A stretch of 64,000 bases of DNA. Source: Ignavibacteria bacterium (GTDB lineage Bacteria > Bacteroidota > Ignavibacteria > Ignavibacteriales > Ignavibacteriaceae). Below, piece by piece: positions 63,768-64,000 of this stretch (positions are counted from its first letter, which is position 1; each line of letters begins with the position of its first letter). A program made the position numbers and the translations under genes. A model generated the notes under the pieces. The model saw only the letters and a program-made list of their open reading frames with translations, did no database searches and was not told the DNA's origin. The stretch spans positions 124,001 through 188,000 of the forward strand of contig JAFLBV010000002.1 in NCBI GenBank assembly GCA_017302895.1, read 5' to 3'.

Positions 63768-64000
63768 GTGCCAACCGAGCTGATTCTTCTCCTGGGCTTG
63801 CTTGGTTGCTTTATCGTGTCAGCACTGTTCAGTGGATCAGAGGTAGCCTTATTCGGAACTGATAAATCGTTATTAAAGAGGGGATTCCACAAGAACCCCC
63901 TCTTGTTGCGATATGCACTGTTTTTAGTGGAAAACCCAAAGCGACTGCTGGTTACCATTCTCTTGGGGAATAACCTGGTCAATACTCTTGCTTCCATCCT
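63768..64000 (+). CDS. CNNM/CorC-type membrane protein, N-terminal fragment
   Basis: The frame is open to the window end; 77 residues are visible from a GTG at 63768, the first plausible start after the ssb stop. A hydrophobic segment (LILLLGLLGCFIVSAL) leads into FSGSEVALFGTDKSLLK, then ENPKRLLVTILLGNNLVNTLASI, the opening of CNNM-domain (hemolysin C/CorC-like) proteins that handle magnesium or other cations. CBS and CorC domains would lie beyond the window. No ribosome site is evident. Confidence 0.8.
   Translation, partial: MPTELILLLGLLGCFIVSALFSGSEVALFGTDKSLLKRGFHKNPLLLRYALFLVENPKRLLVTILLGNNLVNTLASI

Overview
The window is about 64 kb of ordinary-looking bacterial chromosome. It most likely comes from the Ignavibacteria/Chlorobi side of the Bacteroidota-Chlorobi (FCB) group. 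The clues are: (i) several secreted proteins ending in a Type IX secretion (T9SS) type A sorting domain with the NYPNPFNPST signature; (ii) a PorV-type outer-membrane protein and a TonB-dependent receptor with a carboxypeptidase-regulatory-like N-terminus; (iii) Bacteroidota-style promoters (TTTG, about 19-20 nt, TAnnTTTG) ahead of several genes; (iv) an atpDC pair separated from the other ATP synthase genes; and (v) an 11-gene nuo operon without nuoEFG. The species assignment is inference; no rRNA is present. No prophage, insertion sequence, CRISPR array or integron was seen, and no gap between genes exceeds about 200 bases.

Layout. 1-1.3 kb: the end of a 2-oxoacid dehydrogenase E2 gene, then lipA, which makes its lipoyl cofactor. 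1.4-12.1 kb: a six-gene cell-surface cluster (two large secreted proteins with T9SS-like C-termini, a lipoprotein, a TonB-dependent receptor, a PorV-like protein and an NHL-repeat lipoprotein). This is the least understood and most interesting region. 12.2-14.0 kb: atpD-atpC, ending in a bidirectional terminator. 14.0-27.4 kb (minus strand): a long run read from nuoA to nuoN, continuing into a cysteine desulfurase, a small unknown protein, an A-type Fe-S carrier, a Mn-type superoxide dismutase with a possible alternative exported form, and a LON-domain protein. This links complex I, Fe-S assembly and superoxide defence in one transcription direction.

27.6-31.3 kb: alr, an unknown protein, mannose-1-phosphate guanylyltransferase and an RpiB-like protein with an extra N-terminal domain. 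31.5-38.1 kb: pyrK, pyrD, folC, rho, pdxA, a methyltransferase and an ftsE-like ATPase. 38.1-41.1 kb (minus): adk, tadA, tRNA-Arg(ACG), coaX and birA. The tRNA lies beside the gene for the enzyme expected to modify its wobble base. 41.3-47.4 kb: dnaK, a PcrA/UvrD helicase and a secreted family-10-like glycoside hydrolase. 47.4-49.5 kb: a phosphofructokinase with the residues of the pyrophosphate-dependent type, and a short-chain dehydrogenase.

49.5-56.4 kb: an ExbB-ExbD-ExbD motor that could energise TonB receptors such as the one at 7.2 kb, then YqeY, CvpA, MutS2, and a biotin carboxylase with a separate biotin carrier protein (substrate for BirA). 56.4-63.2 kb: a FadL-type porin, an SGNH-hydrolase lipoprotein, a SPOR lipoprotein and two related T9SS cargo proteins. 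63.3-64 kb: ssb and the beginning of a CNNM-type membrane protein cut by the window end.
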